Program-made: the position numbers and the translations under genes
Source of the DNA: Microcaldota archaeon
GTDB taxonomy: Archaea > Micrarchaeota > Micrarchaeia > Micrarchaeales > Micrarchaeaceae
Length of the DNA stretch: 38,713 nucleotides
NCBI GenBank assembly: GCA_021801905.1
Contig: JAKABJ010000004.1
Coordinates: 1-38,713, forward strand
Direction: 5' to 3'
Notes under the pieces: generated by a model
What the model saw: the letters and a program-made list of their open reading frames with translations, nothing else
Database searches by the model: none
Told to the model about the DNA's origin: nothing
Shown: one piece after another, positions 15,476 through 22,674 of the stretch
Position numbering within the stretch: position 1 is the first letter of the stretch
How the letters are laid out: each line of letters opens with the position of its first letter

Positions 15476-15597
15476 ATGCGTTTTTCAATAAATAGTTTTT
15501 AAGTGCGAAAACATAATAAAGGTTTTGAACTCTCTCAATTAAAGCTTTACAACAGCATATTCAGGATCTGAATACATATTTGCTTATAAGCTTTAGG

Positions 15598-15686
15598 CGG
15601 GCTCGGCGGGATTTGAACCCGCGGCCTATGTCTGCCTCCAAAAAAGATAGGAGGACATCGCTCTATCCAAGCTGAGCTACGAGCCC
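15598..15686 (-). tRNA. tRNA-Arg (anticodon CCT) with a 14-nt intron
   Basis: Reverse strand: acceptor GGGCTCG pairs with CGAGCCC, D arm GCTC/GAGC, T arm CGGGTTCAAATCCCG, discriminator G. The anticodon stem ATGTC/GACAT encloses 21 bases, not 7. Taking out 14 bases after position 37 leaves the loop CTCCTAA with anticodon CCT. Mature length is 75. CCA is not encoded. Confidence 0.92.
15634..15647 (-). other. tRNA-Arg intron with bulge-helix-bulge splice sites
   Basis: The exon bases CTCC pair with intron bases GGAG to give the 4-bp central helix. The 5-prime bulge is T-A-T and the 3-prime bulge is G-C-A, each cut between the second and third base, which is the archaeal splicing-endonuclease rule. 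The intron is TCTTTTTTGGAGGC at the usual 37/38 position. The inner side has a 7-base loop instead of a second stem (relaxed form). Confidence 0.85.
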
Positions 15687-15702
15687 ACGTTTACCAGTAT
15701 GC

Positions 15703-16080
15703 TTATTCCAAAATTTTTTTTGCAAGGCTGCTCTCAAAAAGCCAGTACTCGTTCCCATCAAGATCCAAGAACTTAGCCATCTTGTATCCTTCGTTATTGC
15801 TAGGTGGTTCGCTGAACTTCACCCCTTTATCCATCATTTCCTTGCAGGTTTGGTCAAAATTATCAGCAGTAAATCCTATTCCTGTGTTGCCGGGCTCAAG
15901 AGGAGCAAAATTGTCGCCGCACAGGTGCAGCATTAGACTCTTGCCTTCCACGTTTGGGCTTACGCATATCGCATGCCCTTTTTCAAGGATTGCCTTAAAG
16001 CCCAGCTTTTCAACATACCACTTCTTAGCTTTTTGAGCATCAGATACAACTACAGCAACGTCAGTATATCCATCAATCAT
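15703..16080 (-). CDS. VOC family (glyoxalase/bleomycin-resistance fold) protein
   Basis: A 125-aa VOC protein. It has the paired beta-alpha-beta modules: DVAVVVSDAQKAKKWYVEKLGFK (about 7-29), and GIGFTADNFDQTCKEMMDKGVKF followed by FLDLDGNEYWLFE (about 107-119). The DLDGNEYWLFE end is the usual metal-binding or substrate-binding strand, with a glutamate at a ligand position. VOC members are metal-dependent isomerases, dioxygenases or binding proteins; the substrate cannot be told here. One base separates the stop of an unlisted 45-aa ORF from its ATG. It runs towards tRNA-Arg on the same strand. Confidence 0.9.
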   Translation of the reverse strand: MIDGYTDVAVVVSDAQKAKKWYVEKLGFKAILEKGHAICVSPNVEGKSLMLHLCGDNFAPLEPGNTGIGFTADNFDQTCKEMMDKGVKFSEPPSNNEGYKMAKFLDLDGNEYWLFESSLAKKILE

Positions 16081-16081
16081 T

Positions 16082-16219
16082 TTATGACACCATCCAACGG
16101 CTATAGCCGTTCACTCCCACTGCATTTGGATGGCATGTTACTAGTTCTGCTAGGGCAGTCTCAGCTTTTGGCCTTGCGCCATCCTTTTGAAGCTGTATTA
16201 CAGCTTTTTTGTTATTCAT
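16082..16219 (-). CDS. probable 45-aa small protein, coupled to the VOC gene
   Basis: Too short for the ORF track. The minus strand from ATG at 16219 reads MNNKKAVIQLQKDGARP... to TAA at 16082-16084, giving 45 aa (45 codons plus stop). Its TAA is one base before the VOC ATG (TAAAATG), the usual sign of coupled genes. GAAAGGT lies about eight bases before the ATG. The protein is soluble, amphipathic in the first half, and ends GVNGYSRWMVS. It may be a real small protein or a regulatory leader peptide. No family recognised. Confidence 0.5.
   Translation of the reverse strand: MNNKKAVIQLQKDGARPKAETALAELVTCHPNAVGVNGYSRWMVS
16090..16133. repeat. Nested inverted repeats upstream of the VOC start
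   Basis: AACGGCTATAGCCGTT (16096-16111) is a perfect 16-bp palindrome. It overlaps the left arm of a second inverted repeat, CCATCCAA (16090-16097) and TTGGATGG (16126-16133). The two folds exclude each other partly. They lie in the end of the 45-aa ORF, 10-50 bases before the VOC start. Confidence 0.6.
16190..16206. repeat. Inverted repeat followed by T run, inside the 45-aa ORF
   Basis: AAGCTGTA-T-TACAGCTT is a perfect 8-bp inverted repeat, with six T (16205-16210) following on the plus strand, similar to an intrinsic terminator shape. No plus-strand gene ends here, so its use is unclear. Confidence 0.45.
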
Positions 16220-16385
16220 CCTATATACCTTTCACGCCATTGGCCTGCCGCTGAAGGCGACAGATTTGCAGGCAGATCATTTACAACCTATAGTATAACA
16301 AAAGAAAATTTATATTATTGCTTGAGAATTAAGAATATACAAAAGCCTTTTATTATGAGGTTTTGCATCATATAGCAGGGATAAC
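16220..16385 (+). promoter_or_regulatory. Intergenic stretch with the asnS promoter
   Basis: Together with the small ORF this completes the 305 bases between VOC and asnS with no ORF in the track. AAAATTTATAT (16305-16315) is the best TATA box, giving a leader of about 50 bases; CCTTTTATTATG (about 16346-16357) is a nearer alternative. Otherwise I see nothing in it. Confidence 0.45.
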
Positions 16386-17732
16386 ATGCCAAAGAAATCA
16401 GGTAAGCATGAGGATAAAAAAGAGATTAATAGAATATCAAGCGTTAGGCTTGATGAAGGAAAAAAAATATTCATACGCGACCTGCTGGATGATAAGAATG
16501 TGGGAAAAACGGTATCGCTCCTTGGATGGGTTTGGAGGAAAAGGGAGCATTCCAATGAAATTTTTGTTGTTGTAAGGGACTCTACAGGAGTAATGCAGGC
16601 GGTTATACCTTCGGAACTCGTCAAGAAGCCAGTATACATAGAAGCATCTGTGGAGATAACTGGAATTGTTGCAAAGGACGAAAGGGCGCCTGGAGGGTTT
16701 GAGATCCGTGCAAGCGGGATAAGCATAATAGGAGACTCTGACAAGTATCCAATATCAAAAGATTTTTCAGAAGAATTCCTTCTTGATGTAAGGCACCTCT
16801 GGAATAGGTCCACAAAAATAAAAAATATAATGCTGGTAAGGGAGAAGGTGCTCCAAGGTGCGCGGGAATGGTTTGCATCACAAGAGTGGCACGAGGTTAA
16901 TCCTCCAATATTGACAGGCAGCGCTGTGGAAGGAGGTGCTACCCTCTTTGAGCTGGATTACCATGGTAAGACGGCATACTTATCGCAATCAGCCCAACTT
17001 TATCTTGAGACCTTGATTTTTCCTTTGGAGAAAGTCTGGTCGCTAACTCCATCATTCAGAGCAGAGAAGAGCAGAACCAACAGGCACCTGATGGAATTCT
17101 GGCATCTTGAGGGGGAGGTAGCGTGGCTGGATTTTGAAGGAATTCTTAAAGCCGAAGAACAGCTACTTACAGCGATGATCCATAGGGCAGCCGAAGACGT
17201 GCCAAAGGAACTTGCAGCATTGGGAAGGGACCCTGAAGAGCTTTTCAGCATAAAACCTCCATTCAAAAGGGTGCATTACGATGATGTTTTAAGGATAATG
17301 AAGAAAAGCAATGTAAAGATGGAGGCGGGAGAAGATTTGTCTTCTGAACATGAGAAGATACTTACCGCAAACGAGAAAGCCCCAATTTTTGTGGTTGAGT
17401 ATCCGAAAGGGGTGAAGCCTTTCTACACAAAAATAGACCAGAATAGGCCTGAGTTTGTTCTCTCTGCGGATATGCTGGCACCGGAAGGCTATGGCGAGAT
17501 CAGCACTGGAGGGCAGAGGGAGGAGGACCTTGATATGATAATAACAAGGATAAAATCCGAAGGGTTCGATCCTAAAGCTTACGAATGGTATTTGGATCTA
17601 AGGAGATATGGAAGCGTACCTCACTCTGGTTTTGGCCTAGGCATAGACAGGGCTGTGAAATGGATAACAAAAAGAGAGACGATACTTGACACTCTCCCCT
17701 ACCCAAGGACGCTCTCCCGCATATACCCTTAG
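16386..17732 (+). CDS. asnS: Asparaginyl-tRNA synthetase
   Basis: A 448-aa class IIb aminoacyl-tRNA synthetase, attaching asparagine to tRNA-Asn. An N-terminal OB-fold (about 38-120, VSLLGWVWRKREHSNEIFVVVRD) binds the anticodon; the catalytic core follows. AsnRS, not AspRS, is indicated by SFRAEKSRTNRHLMEFWHLEGE (motif 2), GEISTGGQREEDLD and the end YGSVPHSGFGLGIDRAVKWI (motif 3) plus the PRTLSRIYP tail; AspRS has MPPHGG in place of SVPHSG. So this archaeon charges Asn directly, whereas many archaea need the GatCAB route. It begins the translation-gene block on the plus strand. Confidence 0.94.
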   Translation: MPKKSGKHEDKKEINRISSVRLDEGKKIFIRDLLDDKNVGKTVSLLGWVWRKREHSNEIFVVVRDSTGVMQAVIPSELVKKPVYIEASVEITGIVAKDERAPGGFEIRASGISIIGDSDKYPISKDFSEEFLLDVRHLWNRSTKIKNIMLVREKVLQGAREWFASQEWHEVNPPILTGSAVEGGATLFELDYHGKTAYLSQSAQLYLETLIFPLEKVWSLTPSFRAEKSRTNRHLMEFWHLEGEVAWLDFEGILKAEEQLLTAMIHRAAEDVPKELAALGRDPEELFSIKPPFKRVHYDDVLRIMKKSNVKMEAGEDLSSEHEKILTANEKAPIFVVEYPKGVKPFYTKIDQNRPEFVLSADMLAPEGYGEISTGGQREEDLDMIITRIKSEGFDPKAYEWYLDLRRYGSVPHSGFGLGIDRAVKWITKRETILDTLPYPRTLSRIYP

Positions 17733-17813
17733 CCGGCCTGAAAAGAAAGGCTTTTAAACCAACCTTGCAATTAATCATCATGGAGGATTAGAGTCCTTTT
17801 TTCGGTAGATATA

Positions 17814-18077
17814 ATGGAAGATGAATTTGGAACTGGAGGAGAGAGAAGAGAAAGAGGAAGGGGAATGAACATAAAGTCAAGTTACTTCCTGCCCAAGCCG
17901 GTCAAGATAGGGGATGAGGTTGAGATAAGCATAGATTCCGTAGCTGAAAAAGGCGATGGAATAGGAAGAAAGGATGGATTTGTAATATTTGTAAAAGGAG
18001 GAAAGCAGGGTGACAAATTAAAGATAAGGATAACTGATGTAAAGACAAGATTTGCTGTAGGAGAACCCCTGCAGTAA
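17814..18077 (+). CDS. TRAM domain protein (small RNA-binding)
   Basis: An 87-aa protein with one TRAM domain over about residues 28-85: KPVKIGDEVEISIDSVAEKGDGIGRKDGFVIFV is the conserved core, with the KGDGIGR loop and the strand FVIFVKGGKQGD typical of the family. It starts with a charged, disordered extension (GTGGERRERGRG). Single TRAM proteins are abundant archaeal RNA chaperones, some cold-induced. An in-frame ATG at 17865 (MNIKSSYF) is an alternative start. It lies between asnS and valS on the plus strand, in a translation block, which fits an RNA role. A GGAGGATTAGAGTCC hairpin-like stretch with a T run precedes the ATG. Confidence 0.9.
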   Translation: MEDEFGTGGERRERGRGMNIKSSYFLPKPVKIGDEVEISIDSVAEKGDGIGRKDGFVIFVKGGKQGDKLKIRITDVKTRFAVGEPLQ

Positions 18078-18150
18078 AAATTTGTGATGTAGCATTTTAT
18101 TTTTGATGCGGTTGCATCTATGGCAATTTTTATGTTTGAGCAGAGACTGT

Positions 18151-18157
18151 GAAGGTG
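18151..18157 (+). promoter_or_regulatory. Ribosome binding site of valS, decides a TTG start
   Basis: GAAGGTG is five bases before TTG at 18163. An in-frame TAA sits directly before the TTG and the first in-frame ATG is many codons inside the catalytic domain, so TTG must be the start. Confidence 0.7.
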
Positions 18158-18162
18158 TATAA

Positions 18163-20625
18163 TTGGACAATAAGGATAGCGAAGATGTTCAAACGAAGTG
18201 GATTTCCTACTGGGAAAGCTCCGGGCTTTTCAAATTTGACAGCAAGGAGACTGAGAAGCCGCTTTTTGTAATAGACACGCCTCCCCCTTTTACAAACGGA
18301 AAACTGCATCTGGGGCATACCTTCTGGGTCTGCTATGCAGATGCGATAGCTAAGTATAGAAAGATGGCGGGATACAATGTGCTCCACCCAGTAGGCTGGG
18401 ACACGCATGGCTTTGCCACCGAACTGGCAGTAGAAAAGCAATACGGAAAGGGGCTGAGCAGGGAGGACTTCTATTCTAAATGCCTTGACCTGTCCATGGC
18501 AAACATAAAAGAAATGAAAGACATGATGAAACTGCTTGGAGCTACGTTTGACAGCTCATTAGAATACACGACCACCAGCAAAGACTATGTATCTAAAGTG
18601 CAACTCTCCCTTCTTGAGATGCACAAAAAAGGACTTATCTATCTAGGAGTTCATCCTGTAGAGTGGTGCACGAGATGCGTATCAGGAATCTCAAGAGAAG
18701 AGACGGAAGAGCGCGAAGAAGAATCAATGCTGCATCATATTGAGTTTATGATTGCTGATGGTACTGGTGAGAGTGGCAGTTTGATAATAGCGACATCGAG
18801 GCCAGAGATGCTGCACGCATGCGTAGCCATAGCAGTAAACGGATCTGACAGCAGGTATTCCGGCCTTGTAGGAAAGTCTGTTAAAACCCCAATCTATGGG
18901 AAGACGGTTAAGATAATATCAGATGCAGGTGTGGACATCGAGTTTGGAAGCGGGGCAGAGATGATCTGCACATTTGGAGACAAGGCAGACATAGCAATGT
19001 TCTACAGGCATAAGCTGGAGCTAATAGAGGCAATAGACGAGAAAGGCGCGCTTATCAATGCCGGAGAGCTGAATGGAAAGAGCTTGCTAGAAGCGAGAAA
19101 GCTTATTGTTGAAATGCTCTCTAAAGCCGGAGCCCTGAAAAAAAGCGAAAATATAAAGCATACGATAAAAGTCCATGATAGGGACGGCTGCCCTATAGAG
19201 CTGGTATCTTCAAAACAGTGGTTCCTGAAGATAAAGGAGAGCGCAGAGGAGATAAAGAGCGCAGCGCACGAGATTACATGGATACCTGAAAATACGAGGC
19301 AGAGGCTTGACGACTGGGCGAATTTTATAGAATGGGACTGGAACATATCAAGGAACAGAATATTTGGAACGCCGATACCTTTCTGGAGATGCGAAAAGTG
19401 CGACAATATAATTGCGCCTTCCAGGGAGATGCTGCCAATAAACACCTTAAAAGACCGGCCAAAGGAAGATAAGTGCCAGAAATGCGGAGGGAATATTATA
19501 GGCACTCCAGACACCGCAGATGTGTGGATAGACTCTTCCATTACCCCATTGGTGATAGCAGGCTGGCCAGACAACAAGGAGCTGTTTAAGAGGGCTTTCC
19601 CTGCCTCTGTGCGTATACAGGGCGCAGACATAGTAAGAACTTGGGCTTTCTACACGATATATAGGATGCTTATGCTGACCGGAAACAAGCCTTTTGAGAG
19701 CATAGTTGTCCACGGGCTTATTCTTGGAACAGATGGAAAAGAGATGCATAAGCGCTTTGGAAACGGGATAATGCCGGACGAGCTTATGAAAAAATACCCT
19801 GTTGATGCGATACGCCTTTGGGTTGCGCTTAGCGGGGCACTGGGCAAGGACAAGCCTTTTTCTTACGCAGAGATGGACTACGCAAAAAGCTTCTTGACAA
19901 AATTCAAGAACAGCATTGCATTTGTGGAGCTTGCGCTTAAGAAAGGTAAGCTTCCAGAAAACGAAGAGGAACCATCAAGACATTTCAATATCTTTGATAT
20001 TTGGATACTGAATAGGCTGAATGCAGTAATAAAGGAAGTGGTAGAGGCATACGACTCATACTCTTTGCACGTTGCAATAGGCACTGCAATATCCTTCTAC
20101 TGGCACGAATTCGCAGATTATTATATAGAGAACGTAAAGCACAGGATATACACAGAGGACAAGAGCGAAAATGCAGAGGCAAGCAGGTCTGCCGCTCTTT
20201 TCACACTGAAGTACGTGGTCTACGGAGCATTGAGGATATTCGCCCCAGTTATGCCTTTTACATGCGAGGAGATGAATTCTAAGTTTACAGAGAAGAGCAT
20301 CTTCTCGATGAAGTTCCCGGAATACAAGAAAAGGGATTCGCCTTCAGATTACGTTATAAACGGCATTGTTTTCAAGAGCGCCATTGTAGACATAGAACCC
20401 GATAGCGTGGCCGTTATGCTGAATAATATAATCTCGCAGGTGAGGCGCGCCAAGGCATCTGCAAGGTTAGCGCTGAACAAGGAGATAGCATCAATAAATA
20501 TAAATGTTCCTGAACAATACTATAACGCCGTTGCTGCGTCCGAGGAGGACCTGAAGCGGATATTGAAGTCGGTTAAGATAGAATTAAAAGGCAGCGACGA
20601 GCTGTCGGTTTCTATAAATGTATAA
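18163..20625 (+). CDS. valS: Valyl-tRNA synthetase, archaeal type
   Basis: An 820-aa class I synthetase that charges tRNA-Val and edits threonine mischarging. Signs of ValRS: VIDTPPPFTNGKLHLGHTFW with the HIGH motif as HLGH (about 50), GWDTHGFATE, the CP1 editing domain SRPEMLHACVAIAVN with GSGAEMICTFGDKAD (archaeal type), and WDWNISRNRIFGTPIPFW. C4 zinc motifs CEKC and CQKC lie in the second half of the core. The KMSKS loop reads EMHKRFGN (about 525): the second lysine is kept but the first is glutamate and the serines are gone. Archaeal ValRS is often about 860 aa; here the coiled-coil end is short. Followed by uS15 and eS1. Confidence 0.93.
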   Translation: MDNKDSEDVQTKWISYWESSGLFKFDSKETEKPLFVIDTPPPFTNGKLHLGHTFWVCYADAIAKYRKMAGYNVLHPVGWDTHGFATELAVEKQYGKGLSREDFYSKCLDLSMANIKEMKDMMKLLGATFDSSLEYTTTSKDYVSKVQLSLLEMHKKGLIYLGVHPVEWCTRCVSGISREETEEREEESMLHHIEFMIADGTGESGSLIIATSRPEMLHACVAIAVNGSDSRYSGLVGKSVKTPIYGKTVKIISDAGVDIEFGSGAEMICTFGDKADIAMFYRHKLELIEAIDEKGALINAGELNGKSLLEARKLIVEMLSKAGALKKSENIKHTIKVHDRDGCPIELVSSKQWFLKIKESAEEIKSAAHEITWIPENTRQRLDDWANFIEWDWNISRNRIFGTPIPFWRCEKCDNIIAPSREMLPINTLKDRPKEDKCQKCGGNIIGTPDTADVWIDSSITPLVIAGWPDNKELFKRAFPASVRIQGADIVRTWAFYTIYRMLMLTGNKPFESIVVHGLILGTDGKEMHKRFGNGIMPDELMKKYPVDAIRLWVALSGALGKDKPFSYAEMDYAKSFLTKFKNSIAFVELALKKGKLPENEEEPSRHFNIFDIWILNRLNAVIKEVVEAYDSYSLHVAIGTAISFYWHEFADYYIENVKHRIYTEDKSENAEASRSAALFTLKYVVYGALRIFAPVMPFTCEEMNSKFTEKSIFSMKFPEYKKRDSPSDYVINGIVFKSAIVDIEPDSVAVMLNNIISQVRRAKASARLALNKEIASININVPEQYYNAVAASEEDLKRILKSVKIELKGSDELSVSINV

Positions 20626-20654
20626 TAAGTTAACAGAGTGATTTAACGGCAAGA

Positions 20655-21110
20655 ATGCACACAAAGAAAAAAGGAAAATCAAGCTCGAGAAAGCTCAGGA
20701 TGGAAGAAGCTGAAGCAAAGAGCGGGCTTGGAAAGGAAGAGATAGAGAAGCTCATAGTCTCGTATGCAAAAAGCGGCATGCCTGCAGAACTTATAGGCGA
20801 AACGCTAAAGAAAAAGCATAATGTATTGTATATAAGAAAGGAAACAGGCAAAAGGCTTATGCAGATAATAAAGGAGAACAATTTGGAATCTTCTCTGCCT
20901 CCGGATATGCTGCAGCTGGTAAAAAAGGCGGTAAACATAAGGGAGCACCTTTCTTCCAACAAAAGCGATGTTCACAACAGGATAAGGCTTGGCAGGATAG
21001 AATCAAAGATTTGGAGGCTGGTCAGGTACTACAAAAAAGAGGGAGTGCTCAGCAGAGACTGGAAATACGATCCATCAACTGCAGAGCTGATAATAAGAGG
21101 AAAAGCGTGA
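20655..21110 (+). CDS. rps15: 30S ribosomal protein uS15
   Basis: A 151-aa small-subunit protein, archaeal/eukaryotic length with the N-terminal extension. MHTKKKGKSSSRK matches the conserved opening, GLGKEEIEKLIVSYAKSGMPAELIG is the winged segment, and SSNKSDVHNRIRLGRIESKIWRLVRYYKK is the rRNA-binding helix core. The ATG is where the track starts it, but the three codons before it (ACG GCA AGA) would read x-A-R, exactly the ARMH of other archaeal uS15; see findings. It is 29 bases after valS and seven bases before eS1, so the three likely form one operon. Confidence 0.95.
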   Translation: MHTKKKGKSSSRKLRMEEAEAKSGLGKEEIEKLIVSYAKSGMPAELIGETLKKKHNVLYIRKETGKRLMQIIKENNLESSLPPDMLQLVKKAVNIREHLSSNKSDVHNRIRLGRIESKIWRLVRYYKKEGVLSRDWKYDPSTAELIIRGKA

Positions 21111-21117
21111 TTTTAGC

Positions 21118-21684
21118 ATGGCGATTCAAAAAGGCATAGACAAATGGAAAACCAAAAAATGGTTTACAGTATACGCTCCGAAAGCATTCGAGGAAAAGAA
21201 GATATGCGAGATACCTGGCGAGGACGAAAAGGCGGTGCAGGGCAGGAAGATAAAAGTAAGCCTTGACACTCTTACTCACAAGCCTCAGCATTCGATATCC
21301 AATGTTATAATGAGAGTAGAGAGCGTGAATGGAGACTCTGCACATACAAAGCTCGTAATGATAGAGGAGGTCTATAGCTACATAAGATCCCTTGTGAGGA
21401 GGTATAGAAGCGTTTCATCGGTTGTTGTACCTGTAAAATCTAGCAGCGGGGATTCTTTTGTAATAAAGGCCATGGCTATAACAAAGGAGAGAACTGCGGC
21501 ATCAAGGCTGAAAGCGATAAGAAAGATTATCGAGGAGAGGATAAAGGAGCTCTCTGCAGAGAACAGCTCTGACTGGATAGTAAAGTCCGTTATAGAAGGC
21601 ACGATGCAGGCAGACCTTCACGAAAAGGCCAATAAGATAGCGCAGATAGGAAAAATAGAGATAAGGAAAATAGAAATAATGTGA
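21118..21684 (+). CDS. rps3ae: 30S ribosomal protein eS1 (S3Ae)
   Basis: A 188-aa protein of the S3Ae/eS1 family found in archaea and eukaryotes, on the small-subunit platform near the mRNA exit. KWFTVYAPKAFEEKKICEIPGED (about 14-36) is the family N-terminal pattern, then the S3Ae core with SVSSVVVPVKSSSGDSFVIKAMAITKERTAASRLKAIRK. Slightly short of the usual 200 or so, lacking part of the tail. Last gene of the valS-uS15-eS1 group; convergent with the transporter pair, ten bases away. Confidence 0.95.
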   Translation: MAIQKGIDKWKTKKWFTVYAPKAFEEKKICEIPGEDEKAVQGRKIKVSLDTLTHKPQHSISNVIMRVESVNGDSAHTKLVMIEEVYSYIRSLVRRYRSVSSVVVPVKSSSGDSFVIKAMAITKERTAASRLKAIRKIIEERIKELSAENSSDWIVKSVIEGTMQADLHEKANKIAQIGKIEIRKIEIM

Positions 21685-21695
21685 TTTTCTACTTC

Positions 21696-22031
21696 TCAGC
21701 TAATTGCTATGAAAAACACTCCTATAGTTATTACTACAACACCCGCCCATCTTAGCAAGGAAACCTGTTCTGACAGGATGAAATATGCAAAGAGAGTCGC
21801 AAGTATGTAGCTCAATCCTCCTATACCGTACGCCCAGCTCAAATGAACCCTGCTTAGCACATAGAAGTATATGAGCGTGGAGACGATATATGCTACAAAA
21901 CCGCCCAGAAGCCATAATGGAAGCACGCCGCTGTTTGTTGGAAGGGCGTATTTGAATAGCAGCTGCCCGATAGCCCCAAGGGCGGTAGATCCCAGGAGCA
22001 TGGAGAGATTCTTTGTCTTTTCATTTGCCAT
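21696..22031 (-). CDS. Half-size DMT/EamA-type transporter, subunit 1
   Basis: A 111-aa protein of four hydrophobic helices (about 9-29, 36-58, 65-85, 90-110). LSWAYGIGGLSYILATLFAYFILSEQVSLLRWAGVVVITIGVFF is the EamA/SMR end pattern with a charged residue in the short loop before the last helix. Full DMT carriers have ten helices; this size is that of small multidrug resistance (SMR) or EmrE-like proteins that work as dimers. Eleven bases separate it from the second similar gene on the same strand, so the pair may make a heterodimer like known paired SMR proteins. Substrate unknown (drugs, polyamines or undecaprenyl/dolichyl-linked amino sugars in relatives). Confidence 0.85.
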   Translation of the reverse strand: MANEKTKNLSMLLGSTALGAIGQLLFKYALPTNSGVLPLWLLGGFVAYIVSTLIYFYVLSRVHLSWAYGIGGLSYILATLFAYFILSEQVSLLRWAGVVVITIGVFFIAIS

Positions 22032-22042
22032 AAGACCACACG

Positions 22043-22399
22043 CTAGAGCGAAATAGCTATTATGCTTATCCCTATAAAGATCAAGGCCATGCCTATTATG
22101 CGCTTTGCTCCTATTTTCTCTTTCAGCACAAACCCGGAAAGAAGCGTCACGAATATGAATGTGCTTGCAAAGGTCGGGTATACTATAGATAGCTGTGACT
22201 TGGAGAGGGCAAAAAGGTATATTACCAGGCTTATTGCATATCCAAAAAGCCCAAGAAGGACATTTTTTTTCATGAAGACATTTATCATGTCTCTTGTGCT
22301 TTCTATCCTTTTCCCTATGTTTTTCTTGTATAGGATTTGGGAGAAGGATGCGATCAACGCCGCAACAAGTGTTATTAATATTACTAAATAAATATTCAT
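22043..22399 (-). CDS. Half-size DMT/EamA-type transporter, subunit 2
   Basis: A 118-aa four-helix membrane protein, first in the pair. It opens MNIYLVILITLVAALIASFSQILYKKN, has a second helix near 48-66, and ends SIVYPTFASTFIFVTLLSGFVLKEKIGAKRIIGMALIFIGISII, the usual EamA/SMR C-terminal pattern (helix, short KE loop, helix). It resembles the downstream gene 11 bases away in fold and ending but differs in the long basic loop between helices 1 and 2 (KNIGKRIESTRDMINVFMKKN). Likely partner in a heterodimeric carrier. Its start is 18 bases from the divergent 84-aa membrane protein. Confidence 0.85.
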   Translation of the reverse strand: MNIYLVILITLVAALIASFSQILYKKNIGKRIESTRDMINVFMKKNVLLGLFGYAISLVIYLFALSKSQLSIVYPTFASTFIFVTLLSGFVLKEKIGAKRIIGMALIFIGISIIAISL

Positions 22400-22417
22400 T
22401 ATCTCACCAGTGGCTGC

Positions 22418-22672
22418 ATGAACAATATTAAAGAGACCATAAACATAGCTCTTTCCATAATAACAGTTGTTTTATTCGTAATTGCAATAGTCGTATTTAT
22501 AGATTATGGTGGTAATGCCGTATTCTATGCTGTTGTTGTGCTTGCCATCGCGCTGGGCTTTGTGAATGCCTGGCTTATATCAAAAAGCACAGAAACAAAA
22601 AGAGGAGCACCACAAAAAATGAGGAGAGCATCAGCAAGAAAAGGACGAAGAAGCACAAGGCGGAGAAGGTAA
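22418..22672 (+). CDS. Two-helix membrane protein with Arg/Lys-rich tail, next to topA
   Basis: An 84-aa protein with two hydrophobic helices (about 8-28 and 34-54) and a very basic cytoplasmic tail of about 28 residues (about half Lys or Arg, ending RRSTRRRR). No family recognised. topA follows after two bases, with GAAGGT inside its end serving as ribosome binding site, so the two are one operon with trmI. A membrane protein with a nucleic-acid-binding-like tail co-expressed with topoisomerase I could tether DNA to the membrane or bind ribosomes. This is inference only. Confidence 0.75.
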   Translation: MNNIKETINIALSIITVVLFVIAIVVFIDYGGNAVFYAVVVLAIALGFVNAWLISKSTETKRGAPQKMRRASARKGRRSTRRRR

Positions 22673-22674
22673 GC

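Noticed and set aside
19002-19631. 209-aa minus-strand ORF
   Set aside because: Antisense shadow of valS; serine and leucine rich composition typical of such shadows.
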